NCBI RefSeq assembly: GCF_963082655.1
Contig: NC_081553.1
Span: forward strand, 153,308,941-153,372,940
Reading direction: 5' to 3'
From: Stomoxys calcitrans
Taxonomy: Eukaryota; Arthropoda; Insecta; Diptera; Muscidae
Length of the DNA: 64,000 nt
A model generated the notes under the pieces. The model had not been told where the DNA came from. It saw only the letters and a program-made list of their open reading frames with translations, and searched no databases. Below are positions 63,769 to 64,000 of this stretch, one piece after another. A program made the translations under genes and the position numbers. Position 1 is the stretch's first letter, and each line of letters begins with the position of its first letter.

Positions 63769-63970
63769 AGGCAAACAGATGTAAACTTCTCACACACCAA
63801 TGAGTGCTTTCCGATTCAAGTTTTAGCTCAATGATAAGGACCTTTTTCATAGCCGAGTCCGAACGGCGTGCTGCAGTGCGACACCTCTTTGGAAAGAATT
63901 TTTACTTGACCATGCATGGCATGGTACCACGCAAATTTCGCCAGCATTAAGAGGGGATAGACATTGCTTT
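63769..63970 (-). repeat. SINE-like dispersed repeat, reversed copy
   Basis: Reverse complement has the order GGTGTCGCACTGCAGCACGC, CGTTCGGACTCGGCTAT, CATTGAGCTAAAACTTGAAT, CTCATTGGTGTGTGAGAAG, the same as at 30,500-30,640. Confidence 0.65.
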
Positions 63971-64000
63971 AATTTTTTTCCGACGTTTTCGTCAGAATTT

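Overview
The window looks like a gene-poor, transposon-dense piece of a fly genome, most likely a calyptrate/muscid fly (Stomoxys, Haematobia or Musca type). The basis is the mix of repeats: LOA-, RTE-, Jockey- and CR1/Jockey-group non-LTR retrotransposons, BEL/Pao, mariner-like, Transib/RAG1-like and Helitron-like elements, tRNA-derived SINE-like copies, and the dispersed 'TATACCC..CCACCATAGG..GGGTATA' repeat with a 152-bp tandem core. I see no bacterial genes, CRISPR array, rRNA gene or complete tRNA gene. Nearly every coding region is a broken transposon. Only two ORFs are clearly intact: ORF1 and ORF2 of a Jockey element on the minus strand (44,596-48,740).

Layout. 1-9 kb: fragments of one RTE family and two LOA-like families (called A and B here). 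9.3-15.5 kb: one BEL/Pao element on the plus strand (gag, protease, RT), split by an RTE copy (10.7-13.4 kb). 15.7-22.5 kb: an ancient host coding exon on the minus strand, cut into three pieces by a second RTE copy (15,846-18,984, 16-bp target duplication) and a LOA-B copy (19,194-22,501, 10-bp target duplication). 23-25.6 kb: LOA-B and BEL/Pao pieces and an exon-like remnant. 25.7-30.7 kb: tandem-core repeats, one plausible host exon and a SINE-like copy. 30.8-36.6 kb: LOA-A copy 2 with an RTE copy nested inside. 37-41 kb: AT-rich tandem repeats, a tRNA-like sequence and a broken mariner. 41.2-41.9 kb: a decayed piece of fat facets (USP9X-type deubiquitinase). 41.9-51 kb: a large nested unit. 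It has ~650-bp terminal inverted repeats around a degenerate Transib/RAG1-like transposase, with the intact Jockey inserted in the interior and a PIF/Harbinger-like MITE inserted in the right arm. 51.1-53.8 kb: a CR1/Jockey-group element. 54-59 kb: tandem-core repeat, LOA-B copy 3, a ~160-bp satellite array and LOA-A copy 4. 60.3-63.8 kb: two head-to-tail Helitron-like units, the second carrying a dead mariner.

How it fits together: the order of events can be read from nesting. Transib-like element, then Jockey and MITE into it. BEL/Pao, then RTE into it. LOA-A copy 2, then RTE into it. Host exon, then RTE and LOA-B into it. RTE copies 1 and 2 look youngest among the dead elements because they are nearly identical and share one internal deletion. 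Family names are assigned from motifs recognised by eye; no database search was run.
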